DNA of 10,823 bases from Bacteroidales bacterium (lineage in GTDB: Bacteria; Bacteroidota; Bacteroidia; Bacteroidales; Tenuifilaceae): NCBI GenBank assembly GCA_003531155.1, contig DQHR01000176.1:1-10823 (forward strand), in the 5' to 3' direction. Of the stretch, positions 1 through 7,221 are shown in pieces. The stretch's first letter is position 1; each line of letters begins with the position of its first letter. Both the position numbers and the translations under genes were made by a program. The notes beneath the pieces are model-generated. The model searched no databases, was not told the origin of the DNA, and saw only the letters and a program-made list of their open reading frames with translations.

Positions 1-485
1 ACAAGAGCACGTGCAATTGCAACCCGTTGTTGCTGCCCGCCTGATAGCTGATTGGGCGTGTGCTCCATTCTGTCTGCTAGCCCAACTGCCTCCAGAGCTT
101 TTATCGCTCTCATCTTTCTATCTTTTGATGATATTTTTGAGTTGTAAAGCAGAGGGAGTTCAACGTTCTCAAGCGCCGAAGTTCTTGGAAGCAGATTAAA
201 TGACTGGAAAACAAAGCCAATTTTATGATTTCTTAATCGGGCTAAGTCATTTTTTGTTAGTGATGCTATCGAAACGTTATCAAGCAGATATTCCCCGTCA
301 GTAGGTCGGTCTAAACACCCAAGAATATTAAGCATTGTTGTTTTACCCGATCCGCTAGCCCCCATGATAGTCAGAAATTCTCCTTGTTTTACGTCGAATG
401 ATACTCCTTTAAGAGCCCTTACCGTTTCACTTCCGACTGTAAAGTTTCGTTTGAGATTTTCTATATGTATAATTGTTTGTTCCAT
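1..485 (-). CDS. ABC transporter ATP-binding protein, MacB/LolD type (partial, C-terminus off the left edge)
   Basis: This is the nucleotide-binding subunit of an ABC transporter; by family it hydrolyses ATP at the cytoplasmic face to drive a MacB-like permease. The frame opens at ATG 485-483 and stays open to base 1, giving 161 residues (MEQTIIHIENLKRNF...). Visible motifs are Walker A GASGSGKTT (residues 42-50, Lys48), the Q-loop GFVFQSFNLLPR (Gln94) and the signature LSGGQQQRVAIARAL (147-161). The FQSFNLLP segment and the LSGGQQQRVAIARAL form are typical of the MacB/LolD/FtsE-like branch. Walker B and the H-loop lie beyond the window edge. The start sits 12 bases after the stop of the membrane fusion protein gene, so it is the third gene of a tolC-macA-macB-like operon. 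The AAGGA at 491-487 is only one base from the ATG, too close for an ideal ribosome site. Whether a permease is fused or encoded separately cannot be seen. MacB-type is more likely than LolD because of the partner genes. Confidence 0.93.
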   Translation of the reverse strand, partial: MEQTIIHIENLKRNFTVGSETVRALKGVSFDVKQGEFLTIMGASGSGKTTMLNILGCLDRPTDGEYLLDNVSIASLTKNDLARLRNHKIGFVFQSFNLLPRTSALENVELPLLYNSKISSKDRKMRAIKALEAVGLADRMEHTPNQLSGGQQQRVAIARAL

Positions 486-497
486 GTCCTTATTATT

Positions 498-1835
498 TTA
501 ACGACCACCACTTCTTCTTGGCATTTGTGGCATAAATGGACTCTTTGCTTCCGTTGTCTTTACATTTTTTTGAACTTTGGTTGATGCTATCACAATTGAA
601 TCTCCCTCTTTAAGCCCTCTTTGTATCTCTACCATTGTGCCATTCTCCATGCCAGTTCTTACCATTCTTTGTATTAAAGTATCGCCAGATATAATCCAAA
701 CAGATTCAAGACTTTTCTTCATTTGTTTAAAACGCTCAGCGTTAGCTCCATTTTGAGAAAACGTGCCTGCCTCACTTCTACTTCTCATATTTTGTGAATT
801 TCCTTGTGACATTCTTTGTGTGGGTTCTTGATTCATAGCAGAGCCCATATTTCTTCGCCTCATAGTAGTATCCCTTACAAAATTTTTAACTATGTATTGC
901 GATGATGCATCTGCATCGGGAGTGAATCTAAGCGCTTTTGCAGGAACAAGCACTACATCATCGACATTTTTAGTTATAATGCTAACGCTGGCTGTAAGCC
1001 CTGGCATTAGTTTTAGCTCAGGATTTGGAGCCTCAATAATTACCTGATAGGTAACAACGTTTGCGGAAACTGTTGGGTTAAGCCTGATTTGTGTGACTTT
1101 CCCTTCAAAATTGTCATCAGGAAAAGCATCAACTGAAAAAGTCACCTTTTGATCGAGTTTTACTTGTCCTATATCTGCCTCATCTACATTAGCTTGCACC
1201 TTCATCTTTGTCAAATCTTTAGCTATAGAGAAAAGGGTTGGCGTACTAAAGCTCGCGGCCACGGTTTGCCCTTCTTCAACATTTCTTGCCAGTATGACTC
1301 CATCTATTGGAGAGTAAATTGATGCATACGAAAGATTGACATCAGCCTGTTCAAGCGCAGATTTTAAACGATCAACACTTGTTTTTGCGCTGTTATATTT
1401 ATACTGGGCTGATTCGAAATCTACTTCGCTAACCATTGATGTTTCGTATAATTTTTTTGCTCTATTCAGATTTTGTTCCTGATAGGTTAGCTCGTTTTGA
1501 GCCGACGCCAGATCGGCCTGAGCTTGAATAACCCTCGCTTTTAAAGTTGATTTATCGAGTTCGGCCAAAAGTTGACCTCTTTTTACTGAAGAGTTAAAAT
1601 CCACATAAATTTTATTTATTACACCTGACACCTGTGTACCAACATCAACTTTATCGATAGGAGCAACAGTTCCTGTTGCAGTAACAGTGTTAATAATGCT
1701 ACCTTTTGATGCTATTGCCGATTCGAATTTTATTATCTGTTTACTCTCCTTGGAGAGAATAAATAATGTTGCTATTGCTATAATCCCTACTATTAAGGCT
1801 ACTATAACTGTTTTCTTTTTTTTCATGATTATCAT
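498..1835 (-). CDS. Periplasmic adaptor (membrane fusion protein), MacA/HlyD family of an ABC efflux pump
   Basis: This adaptor links the inner-membrane ABC permease to the outer-membrane TolC-like channel. An N-terminal membrane anchor (about residues 9-27, VIVALIVGIIAIATLFIL) follows a Lys cluster. A lipoyl/barrel-sandwich half comes next (about 57-92, TGTVAPIDKVDVGTQVSGVI...), then an alpha-helical hairpin with coiled-coil character (about 93-165, rich in Gln/Ala/Leu), the second lipoyl half (about 167-200, YSPIDGVILARNVEEGQTV), a beta-barrel domain (about 208-290) and a membrane-proximal domain ending GLKEGDSIVIAS. Inside the last domain, residues about 308-376 form a low-complexity insert with 6 Met and 8 Arg plus many Asn, Gln and Ser. 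The annotated frame begins MIIMKKKKT; the second Met (ATG at 1826-1824) may be the real start, because it puts the Lys cluster directly before the anchor. The gene lies 14 bases after the TolC-like gene and 12 bases before the ATPase gene, so co-transcription is very likely. Substrate is unknown: MacAB relatives export macrolides, peptides or other molecules. Confidence 0.92.
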   Translation of the reverse strand: MIIMKKKKTVIVALIVGIIAIATLFILSKESKQIIKFESAIASKGSIINTVTATGTVAPIDKVDVGTQVSGVINKIYVDFNSSVKRGQLLAELDKSTLKARVIQAQADLASAQNELTYQEQNLNRAKKLYETSMVSEVDFESAQYKYNSAKTSVDRLKSALEQADVNLSYASIYSPIDGVILARNVEEGQTVAASFSTPTLFSIAKDLTKMKVQANVDEADIGQVKLDQKVTFSVDAFPDDNFEGKVTQIRLNPTVSANVVTYQVIIEAPNPELKLMPGLTASVSIITKNVDDVVLVPAKALRFTPDADASSQYIVKNFVRDTTMRRRNMGSAMNQEPTQRMSQGNSQNMRSRSEAGTFSQNGANAERFKQMKKSLESVWIISGDTLIQRMVRTGMENGTMVEIQRGLKEGDSIVIASTKVQKNVKTTEAKSPFMPQMPRRSGGR

Positions 1836-1849
1836 ATTATTAATCCTAA

Positions 1850-3193
1850 TTAAAGCGAGATTGATTTACCTAAATAAAAATCAAGTATTTTACGGTTGAG
1901 AATTGCTGAATACTTTGCTTGAATTAGCTCCTTATTAGCGTTAAGCAGAGTATTTTTTACTTTGAGAAGATCTACTGCGTTTATCATTCCTAAATTAAAT
2001 TGTGTTTCGGATATTTTGTAGCTTTCATCTGCGCTAGAATACTGAACTATGGCTGCATCATATCGACTTTTACCAGCAATTGTATTTTGATAAACATTTT
2101 CAACATTTTGTAATAAGTTTTTCTTTGTTTCCTGCATAGAAAGATCTGCCTGCTTAAGCGTTATTTTTGATTTTTGAACTGAAGTGCTGGTTGCATATTT
2201 GTTGAAAATTGGAATCGATAGCGACAGACCAATTCTTTGCATCTGGTTATCTGATAGTTGTGTTCCAAAACTGTTCGTTTTTTGATTCGAGAAATCAGTT
2301 GAATAGTTAGCATTCATGCTTAGTGTTGGCATGTATCCTGCTTTTGCAATTTTTACATTAATTTCAGCAACTGTTTGGTCCAATTGGCTAAGTTTTATAT
2401 CGGGCATTACTGATAAAGAAGTATTAAAGGCTTCGTTAATTGTGGGTAATGAGCTAAATTCTTTATTAAAATTAATTTCGGGAAACATAACTTTGAAAGT
2501 ATCAATAACAGGAATCTCAAGCAATTGCTTTAAGTTGGTAGTATTTGAAATTAAAGTGTTTTGGGCTGTTACTAATGAGTACTGGTCGCTTGCATACTGC
2601 GCTTCAAGTTGAGCTAAATCTGCTCGAGCAATAGATCCTGCTTTAATAAGTTCACGCGCACGTTCGACTTGTTTTAATGAGGTTGACAGAATTTCCTTGT
2701 TATAATCAACCGATTCTTTTGCATAAAGAACATTCAGGTATGCTTGGGTAATTGAAAGGATTATATTGTTCTTGGTTATTTCAACATCAAGATTCGCAAT
2801 ATCCACATTAATTTGACTCTGTTTAATGGTATTTGAGATAATGCCTCCATTATATATTAAAAGACTTGATGAGATAGATGCTGAAGTTCCACTATTCAAA
2901 TCCCAAGATCCACTTGTTACAGCACTTTGAGTTTTTGAATTTGTGAACGATTCAGAAATTGATGCGCTTAAATTTGGTAATCGTTGTGATTTTGATTTTA
3001 GATAATCGGCTTCACTGCTAAGTACGGCTAGTTTCTTTTTGTTAACCTGTATATTATGCTCAAGTGCATAGTTAAGGCACTGGTTTAAATCCCACTCCTG
3101 AGAGGTATTCTCTTGTGCAACTGACGATTTAGTTGCCAAAATTGAGAGAATAATGGGAAGTCCAGTTCTAAATAAAATTACTTTTATATTCAT
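1850..3193 (-). CDS. TolC-like outer-membrane efflux protein
   Basis: This is the outer-membrane and periplasmic channel component of a tripartite exporter. It is 447 residues, normal for the outer membrane efflux protein (OEP) family. A signal peptide is visible (MNIKVILFRTGLPIILSILATKSSVA, likely cut before Gln27). Two OEP repeats follow, about residues 36-225 (WDLNQCLNYALEHNIQV..., with AYLNVLYAKE and long Ala/Gln helices) and about 250-440. Each repeat contains the strand pattern typical of the family: SSSLLIYNGG (108-117) and LSLSIPIFN (323-331). The segment FNLGMINAVDLLKVKNTLL (399-417) matches the usual 'G..s..dlL.a...l' helix of the second repeat. It is the first gene of the three-gene export operon, 14 bases before the fusion protein, and is separated from the DUF4249 gene upstream by 221 bases holding a stem-loop. 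A candidate promoter lies just upstream. Confidence 0.93.
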   Translation of the reverse strand: MNIKVILFRTGLPIILSILATKSSVAQENTSQEWDLNQCLNYALEHNIQVNKKKLAVLSSEADYLKSKSQRLPNLSASISESFTNSKTQSAVTSGSWDLNSGTSASISSSLLIYNGGIISNTIKQSQINVDIANLDVEITKNNIILSITQAYLNVLYAKESVDYNKEILSTSLKQVERARELIKAGSIARADLAQLEAQYASDQYSLVTAQNTLISNTTNLKQLLEIPVIDTFKVMFPEINFNKEFSSLPTINEAFNTSLSVMPDIKLSQLDQTVAEINVKIAKAGYMPTLSMNANYSTDFSNQKTNSFGTQLSDNQMQRIGLSLSIPIFNKYATSTSVQKSKITLKQADLSMQETKKNLLQNVENVYQNTIAGKSRYDAAIVQYSSADESYKISETQFNLGMINAVDLLKVKNTLLNANKELIQAKYSAILNRKILDFYLGKSISL

Positions 3194-3212
3194 GGTTTAA
3201 ATAATTTTAGTA

Positions 3213-3243
3213 CAAATATCAGAATGCAGAAATCCGATTTAAA
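3213..3243 (-). promoter_or_regulatory. Candidate Bacteroidota-type promoter for the tolC-like export operon
   Basis: Read on the minus strand, this holds TTTA (3243-3240), a 19-base spacer and GATATTTG (3220-3213). The Bacteroidota sigma factor consensus is TTTG or TTG near -33 and TAnnTTTG near -7, with a spacer of about 19-21 bases. There is one mismatch in the -7 box and one in the -33 box. Its position, about 20 bases before the ATG at 3193 and downstream of the stem-loop at 3298-3330, suits an independent promoter for the export operon. AT-rich DNA yields such matches by chance, so this is tentative. Confidence 0.35.
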
Positions 3244-3297
3244 ATAAAATAGAAGTAAAGCCTTATATTATGGATAAATAGGGTGGTTTAATCGACA

Positions 3298-3330
3298 AAG
3301 CACCTGCAGTATAAAAAATTGCAGGTGCTT
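3298..3330 (-). terminator. Stem-loop, probable terminator of the receptor/DUF4249 operon
   Basis: A perfect 11-base-pair inverted repeat, AAGCACCTGCA (3298-3308) and TGCAGGTGCTT (3320-3330), flanks an 11-base AT-rich loop. It lies 85 bases beyond the stop of the DUF4249 lipoprotein gene and about 105 bases before the tolC-like gene, both on the minus strand, so it most likely ends the first transcript. The U-tract on the minus-strand side is short and interrupted (CTTTGTCGATT), so termination may be weak or factor-assisted, or the hairpin may instead stabilise the 3' end of the mRNA. Confidence 0.6.
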
Positions 3331-3414
3331 ATTAACCTTAAAACGAAAAAAAAGAAAACAGATTGATGATTATTGAGTTGGGTTGTTTTTTATGTTGATA
3401 ATTTCAAAGATTTA

Positions 3415-4221
3415 CTATTGGTGAACTTCAACATAAACCGTATCTGAGTTTATACCTGTAAAAATTCCAAGTCCGCCAGAAACATTAGTTGATGGCGTTT
3501 GTATGTTTAGTGATGATGTTCCATTATCATCATAAAGGGATACATACTCGGCATTGATATTAAAAACAATTATTTGATGCGTTCCATAGTAGTTAAAACT
3601 TCTCATGTTTAATTCGTAATTATCTGATTGCATAGGCTTGTTTCTAAAAATCTTTTTTAGCTCAAAGCGTGTTGTATCAAAAATTGCAGTTGGATTACTT
3701 TCAATATTCTTAACAACAACTAAACAATATTTATTATCAGGATTTGACCAGTTTAGTTTGATTGGATCTGGAAATGATGGAGGCTCTCCAGAAAATGGCG
3801 AAAAAGATGGAATGGCAAATGAAGTTGCTGAAGCCGTGAAATTATCAGGTTTTGATGGAACGATAGTCTCAGCTTTGACTAATTTTTTATTATAGTAAAA
3901 CTTAATGCTGTATCTCTCATTCTCAAAAATGGTAAGAGAATTACTTTCATAAACGCCGCTTCCCTTATCAACCATAAGTTCAGAAAAATCATTATTTGTG
4001 AGCATAATTTCTAAACCGTCAATTGGCTGTAAAACGCTATCGTTCGATTCGTAAGCAAGTTCTTTCGTAACCTTAATGGTTGCTTTATGGTTAGGCTGTA
4101 AATAACCTTCAACCACTACTTTATTGGAGTTAGTCTGTTGCTCTTCTACCTTTTCGCAAGCGATAAAAAGAAGCAATTGCAGGGATAGTGCAAGAACTAT
4201 TGTTTTTCTATTTGTTTTCAT
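3415..4221 (-). CDS. DUF4249-family outer-membrane lipoprotein, partner of the TonB-dependent receptor
   Basis: Predicted surface or periplasmic lipoprotein of 268 residues. The N-terminus MKTNRKTIVLALSLQLLLFIAC is a lipoprotein signal with the lipobox LFIAC and Cys22 as the probable lipidated residue. The body matches what I know of DUF4249: an early VVVEGYLQPNHKATIKVTKE strand block (35-54), a Ca-binding-like or Ig-like middle with a Pro/Ser/Phe-rich loop (about 138-153, SFSPFSGEPPSFPDP), and a C-terminal GGLGIFTGINSDTVYVEV (249-266) that resembles the family's closing motif. The gene starts 11 bases after the TonB-dependent receptor gene, an arrangement common in Bacteroidota. By analogy with SusD it may help the receptor bind its substrate, but it shows no SusD tetratricopeptide features and the ligand is unknown. 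Family assignment is from remembered motifs, not a search. Confidence 0.82.
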   Translation of the reverse strand: MKTNRKTIVLALSLQLLLFIACEKVEEQQTNSNKVVVEGYLQPNHKATIKVTKELAYESNDSVLQPIDGLEIMLTNNDFSELMVDKGSGVYESNSLTIFENERYSIKFYYNKKLVKAETIVPSKPDNFTASATSFAIPSFSPFSGEPPSFPDPIKLNWSNPDNKYCLVVVKNIESNPTAIFDTTRFELKKIFRNKPMQSDNYELNMRSFNYYGTHQIIVFNINAEYVSLYDDNGTSSLNIQTPSTNVSGGLGIFTGINSDTVYVEVHQ

Positions 4222-4232
4222 AGCAATTCAGG

Positions 4233-6926
4233 TTATCGAAACTTAATGTTGAGGCTTATATTCGGTGTAATTCCTAGAAAATTTACAGGGGTCTTTATAA
4301 TCTGGTTCTCAATAATTTGATATTCGTTATACCAAACATTTTTTCTATTATAGAGGTTGAAAACCGAGAAACTTAAGCTACAAGGCGAGGTTTTTGCAAT
4401 CTTAAAATTATATGTTGCTGACGCATCTAAACGATGGTAGTTGGGTAACCTTACGCCATTTTTAACTGTAACATTGATATAATCGCTTGTAGTTCCATCC
4501 AAAAGAGTAATTTGGTATCCTCCCTCCGGGGCAGTGTAAGGTTTGCCAGTTGCGTAAATCCAGGTTATTGAGAAATCCCAATTTCTCCATTTATAGGAGT
4601 TAACAAGTTTTAGCTCGTGCGTTACATCGTTTGAGGCATAGTAGTAGTAATTCCCATAGTTGTTGTATTTATTGATAACTCTACCTATAGTATATCCTAC
4701 CCAACCAGTATAGTTACCATATTTTTTTTGAAAAAGGAAATCAATGCCTTGCGCAGTTCCTTTGCCAATTTGATAATTCTCTTCATATGATACATTTCCA
4801 GGGCTAGTTTGAAACCTAAGGGAGTATTCCGATAGGTTACTTAGCGTTTTGTAATATCCTTCAATATCTATAAGATAATCCTTTGTTTCGTATGAGAAAC
4901 CTAGAATATAATGGTTTGCTGAGCTGACAGGTAATTTTTCGCCATCGGCTAAGGCCCAAAAATCTCTGCTTCCCTGCATAATATCCTCCCGAACAACCCG
5001 CTTAGCAAACTGATAGTACTTACCAACTGACGCTTTTAGTTTAATTTTTTGATTGATTTGATATGAGGTGTTGAATCGAGGCTCGATGTAGCTTTTCTTT
5101 GTTCCTGTAAAATAGTTATATCTTAAACCGGCTGTAAAATTCAGTTTTTCATCAAGTAGAGTTAATTTATCTTGAAGATATGTTGAAAAAGTTAACCCCT
5201 TAGTTTTTCGATCAATTATTTTAAGGGTATCATTTTGAGCGTAGCTGTATTTTATATCATTAATAACAGATTGAGTTCCAAACTCGAGTTTTTGTTTACT
5301 TGTGAGTTTATATTCAAAATCGTTTTTAATAGTAAAATCAAGAAGGTTGTTATTTTCAAAAACTCCCTGACTTATGGATTTGGTATTTCCTTCACTGTCG
5401 GTAAAGCTACCGCCAGTTGATCTTTCTCGTTTACTAAAATAATTTGAAAAGCTGAAAAGAGCATTATTATAAAACTTATTTGTCCAACTTTTCGACCATT
5501 TAATGGAAGAGCCAGTATTTCCCCAATATGTAAAATCTGTCGAGTTGATATTCATGCTTCTAGGACCCATACCGCCTCCACCACCAAATCCTCCACCACG
5601 CATATGTGGGCTAAAAGAGTTGTCCAGATTATCCGCTCCATTATAGAAACTTAGGGTAAGGTTTTCTTTTTCGCTTATCCTTTTTGTGAACTTTGTATTA
5701 AAGTCATAAAAATAGGATTTTATTGTATTGTCCTCTTCCCGTTTAGGCATTCCATCGGGCGTTGAACTTGTAGACTGGGAGCTGAACTGATTAAAAATCT
5801 TATTATACACAGGACTTTCCCAGCTACGGCGATATGATACAATTATTGATGATTTCTCACCAATTGGAGACTCGGTAAACCCATTAAAAGACAACATTCC
5901 AATGTCTACACTTGCATTAAATCTTTTACGATCACCCTCTTTGCCCGTAATCTCAACAACGCTCGATATCCTCCCTCCAAACTTTGCATCAAATCCACCT
6001 TTATAAAGCTGCACATCTTTAATTGCGCTCGAATTAAATGAGCTGAAAAAACCAAACAGGTGTTCAACGTTATAAACTGTAAAGCCATCGTAGAGTACTA
6101 GTGATTGATCTGGAGTCCCCCCACGAACATATAAACCCGATGAATTCTCATTTGCAGCACTAATGCCTGGCATAAGCTGAAATGATCTTAGTATATCCTT
6201 TTCGCCAAGATTAGGAAGTGTGTTAAGTTTAAGGGGCGTAAGCTTTATCATGCTTGTTTTTTCATTTGCTTCCAGAATATCCTGTTTTTCACCAGTAATC
6301 ACAATTTCTTCTAACTCCTGTGATGAAGTTATAAGTTCAATTATTAAATTACTAGTTGAGGATTGGGGTGATAAATAAAGAATTTGTTTATCGTAACCAA
6401 TGTAGCTGCACTCAAGAGAAACTGTATCGTTTGGGACATTAAGAATTGTAAAATGACCATCTACATTAGATGCTGTTCCAATGGCTGTTCCTTTAACTGT
6501 TAAGTTTACAAAAGGTAGTGTTTCACGTGTTGCTTTATCTATGATTTTCCCTGTTAGAGTTAGGTTGTATCTTGTAGGTTTACCGTTATACTTTTTCTTA
6601 TCATCAAGGTTTTTTAGATCTGGGTTTTCCCATCGCTCGATAATATGAATTACATTGTTTTTGTCGACAAAATATTTGAGTTTATAGGTTTTACAGATAT
6701 TATCAAGAAATACGCTTAGTTCTAAATTCATTGGCCGTTCTTTGATGCTCAGCGAATTTCCGAGATCATTGTTGATGTCGAATTTTACTCCGTATTTCTG
6801 GTTTATTCGGCTGAGTACATCGTTTAAATTACCAAAAAACAACCCATCAATGGGTGTTTTTAGCGGCGATTGACCAAATAGACCAAGAGTCAGAAACATA
6901 AAGATAACTAAAAGTGATCTTTTCAT
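4233..6926 (-). CDS. TonB-dependent outer-membrane receptor with STN and carboxypeptidase-like regulatory domains
   Basis: A 22-strand type outer-membrane transporter energised by TonB-ExbBD. I place the start at ATG 6926-6924 (897 residues), because it opens directly on a signal peptide (MKRSLLVIFMFLTLGLFGQ); an in-frame ATG at 6968 would put 14 hydrophilic residues in front of it. Domains: STN-like secretin/TonB N-terminal domain (about 24-97), carboxypeptidase-like regulatory domain (about 124-195, LTGKIIDKATRETLPFVNL... DGHF), a linker ELEEIVITGEK (204-214) that resembles a TonB-box region, a plug (about 215-330 with GLYVRGGTPDQSLVLYDG and DAKFGGRISSVVEI) and a beta-barrel to the C-terminus (LGITPNISLNIKFR). 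A Gly/Met-rich stretch (442-458, HMRGGGFGGGGGMGPRS) falls in a probable extracellular loop. The STN domain often signals to FecR-type anti-sigma factors, but no sigma/anti-sigma pair lies in this window. The DUF4249 lipoprotein follows after 11 bases. Substrate is unknown; siderophores, sugars, peptides and metals are all possible. Confidence 0.93.
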   Translation of the reverse strand: MKRSLLVIFMFLTLGLFGQSPLKTPIDGLFFGNLNDVLSRINQKYGVKFDINNDLGNSLSIKERPMNLELSVFLDNICKTYKLKYFVDKNNVIHIIERWENPDLKNLDDKKKYNGKPTRYNLTLTGKIIDKATRETLPFVNLTVKGTAIGTASNVDGHFTILNVPNDTVSLECSYIGYDKQILYLSPQSSTSNLIIELITSSQELEEIVITGEKQDILEANEKTSMIKLTPLKLNTLPNLGEKDILRSFQLMPGISAANENSSGLYVRGGTPDQSLVLYDGFTVYNVEHLFGFFSSFNSSAIKDVQLYKGGFDAKFGGRISSVVEITGKEGDRKRFNASVDIGMLSFNGFTESPIGEKSSIIVSYRRSWESPVYNKIFNQFSSQSTSSTPDGMPKREEDNTIKSYFYDFNTKFTKRISEKENLTLSFYNGADNLDNSFSPHMRGGGFGGGGGMGPRSMNINSTDFTYWGNTGSSIKWSKSWTNKFYNNALFSFSNYFSKRERSTGGSFTDSEGNTKSISQGVFENNNLLDFTIKNDFEYKLTSKQKLEFGTQSVINDIKYSYAQNDTLKIIDRKTKGLTFSTYLQDKLTLLDEKLNFTAGLRYNYFTGTKKSYIEPRFNTSYQINQKIKLKASVGKYYQFAKRVVREDIMQGSRDFWALADGEKLPVSSANHYILGFSYETKDYLIDIEGYYKTLSNLSEYSLRFQTSPGNVSYEENYQIGKGTAQGIDFLFQKKYGNYTGWVGYTIGRVINKYNNYGNYYYYASNDVTHELKLVNSYKWRNWDFSITWIYATGKPYTAPEGGYQITLLDGTTSDYINVTVKNGVRLPNYHRLDASATYNFKIAKTSPCSLSFSVFNLYNRKNVWYNEYQIIENQIIKTPVNFLGITPNISLNIKFR

Positions 6927-7088
6927 TTGTAGAGAATTATTTGAAAACCAATATTTTTCAAATATCACTCTTAGGCTTGGAGGTTTTAAATTTTTTAGAT
7001 AGTGATTGAAACTTTATCGACGGTTTTTCAGATTTTATCTACCAAAGTTTTTTATTTGGCGGACAGCAAATTTCTACTGTTAGCATAA

Positions 7089-7105
7089 ATAAAACGATGT
7101 TTTAT
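7089..7105. promoter_or_regulatory. 17-base palindrome, possible operator in the divergent intergenic region
   Basis: ATAAAAC-gat-GTTTTAT is a perfect 7-base inverted repeat around a 3-base centre. It lies between two divergent genes, 163 bases before the receptor start (6926) and 116 bases before the beta-barrel protein start (7222). The size and symmetry fit a binding site for a dimeric regulator. It is AT-rich and could be chance, and no regulator gene is nearby. The rest of 6927-7221 contains a small CCAAA/TTTGG repeat (7042-7059) and no clear minus-strand TAnnTTTG promoter for the receptor. Confidence 0.35.
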
Positions 7106-7144
7106 CAACTTATATAAGCAGAATAACTCATTTCACAGGATCAT

Positions 7145-7177
7145 TTTACTCAAGAAAATTTAAAAGGATTATATTTG
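7145..7177 (+). promoter_or_regulatory. Candidate Bacteroidota-type promoter for the beta-barrel protein gene
   Basis: TATATTTG (7170-7177) is a full match to the TAnnTTTG -7 element of the Bacteroidota primary sigma factor. TTTA at 7145-7148, 21 bases upstream, is a near match to the -33 TTTG. Transcription would begin near 7184, leaving a leader of about 38 bases before the ATG at 7222. Confidence 0.5.
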
Positions 7178-7221
7178 TTTAACCTTGGTATTAAATTGTC
7201 TAATCACATAAAACATACGTT

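Noticed and set aside
11..199. Plus-strand open frame of 62 codons
   Set aside because: It is antisense to the ABC ATPase gene, which has intact Walker A, Q-loop and signature motifs in the other strand.
2316..2612. Plus-strand open frame of 98 codons inside the TolC-like gene
   Set aside because: It lies wholly antisense to a well-supported gene and its translation resembles no protein I know.
6927..6968. N-terminal extension of the TonB-dependent receptor from an ATG at 6968
   Set aside because: The added 14 residues (MIFEKYWFSNNSLQ) would precede a complete signal peptide; the ATG at 6926 gives a normal secreted protein.
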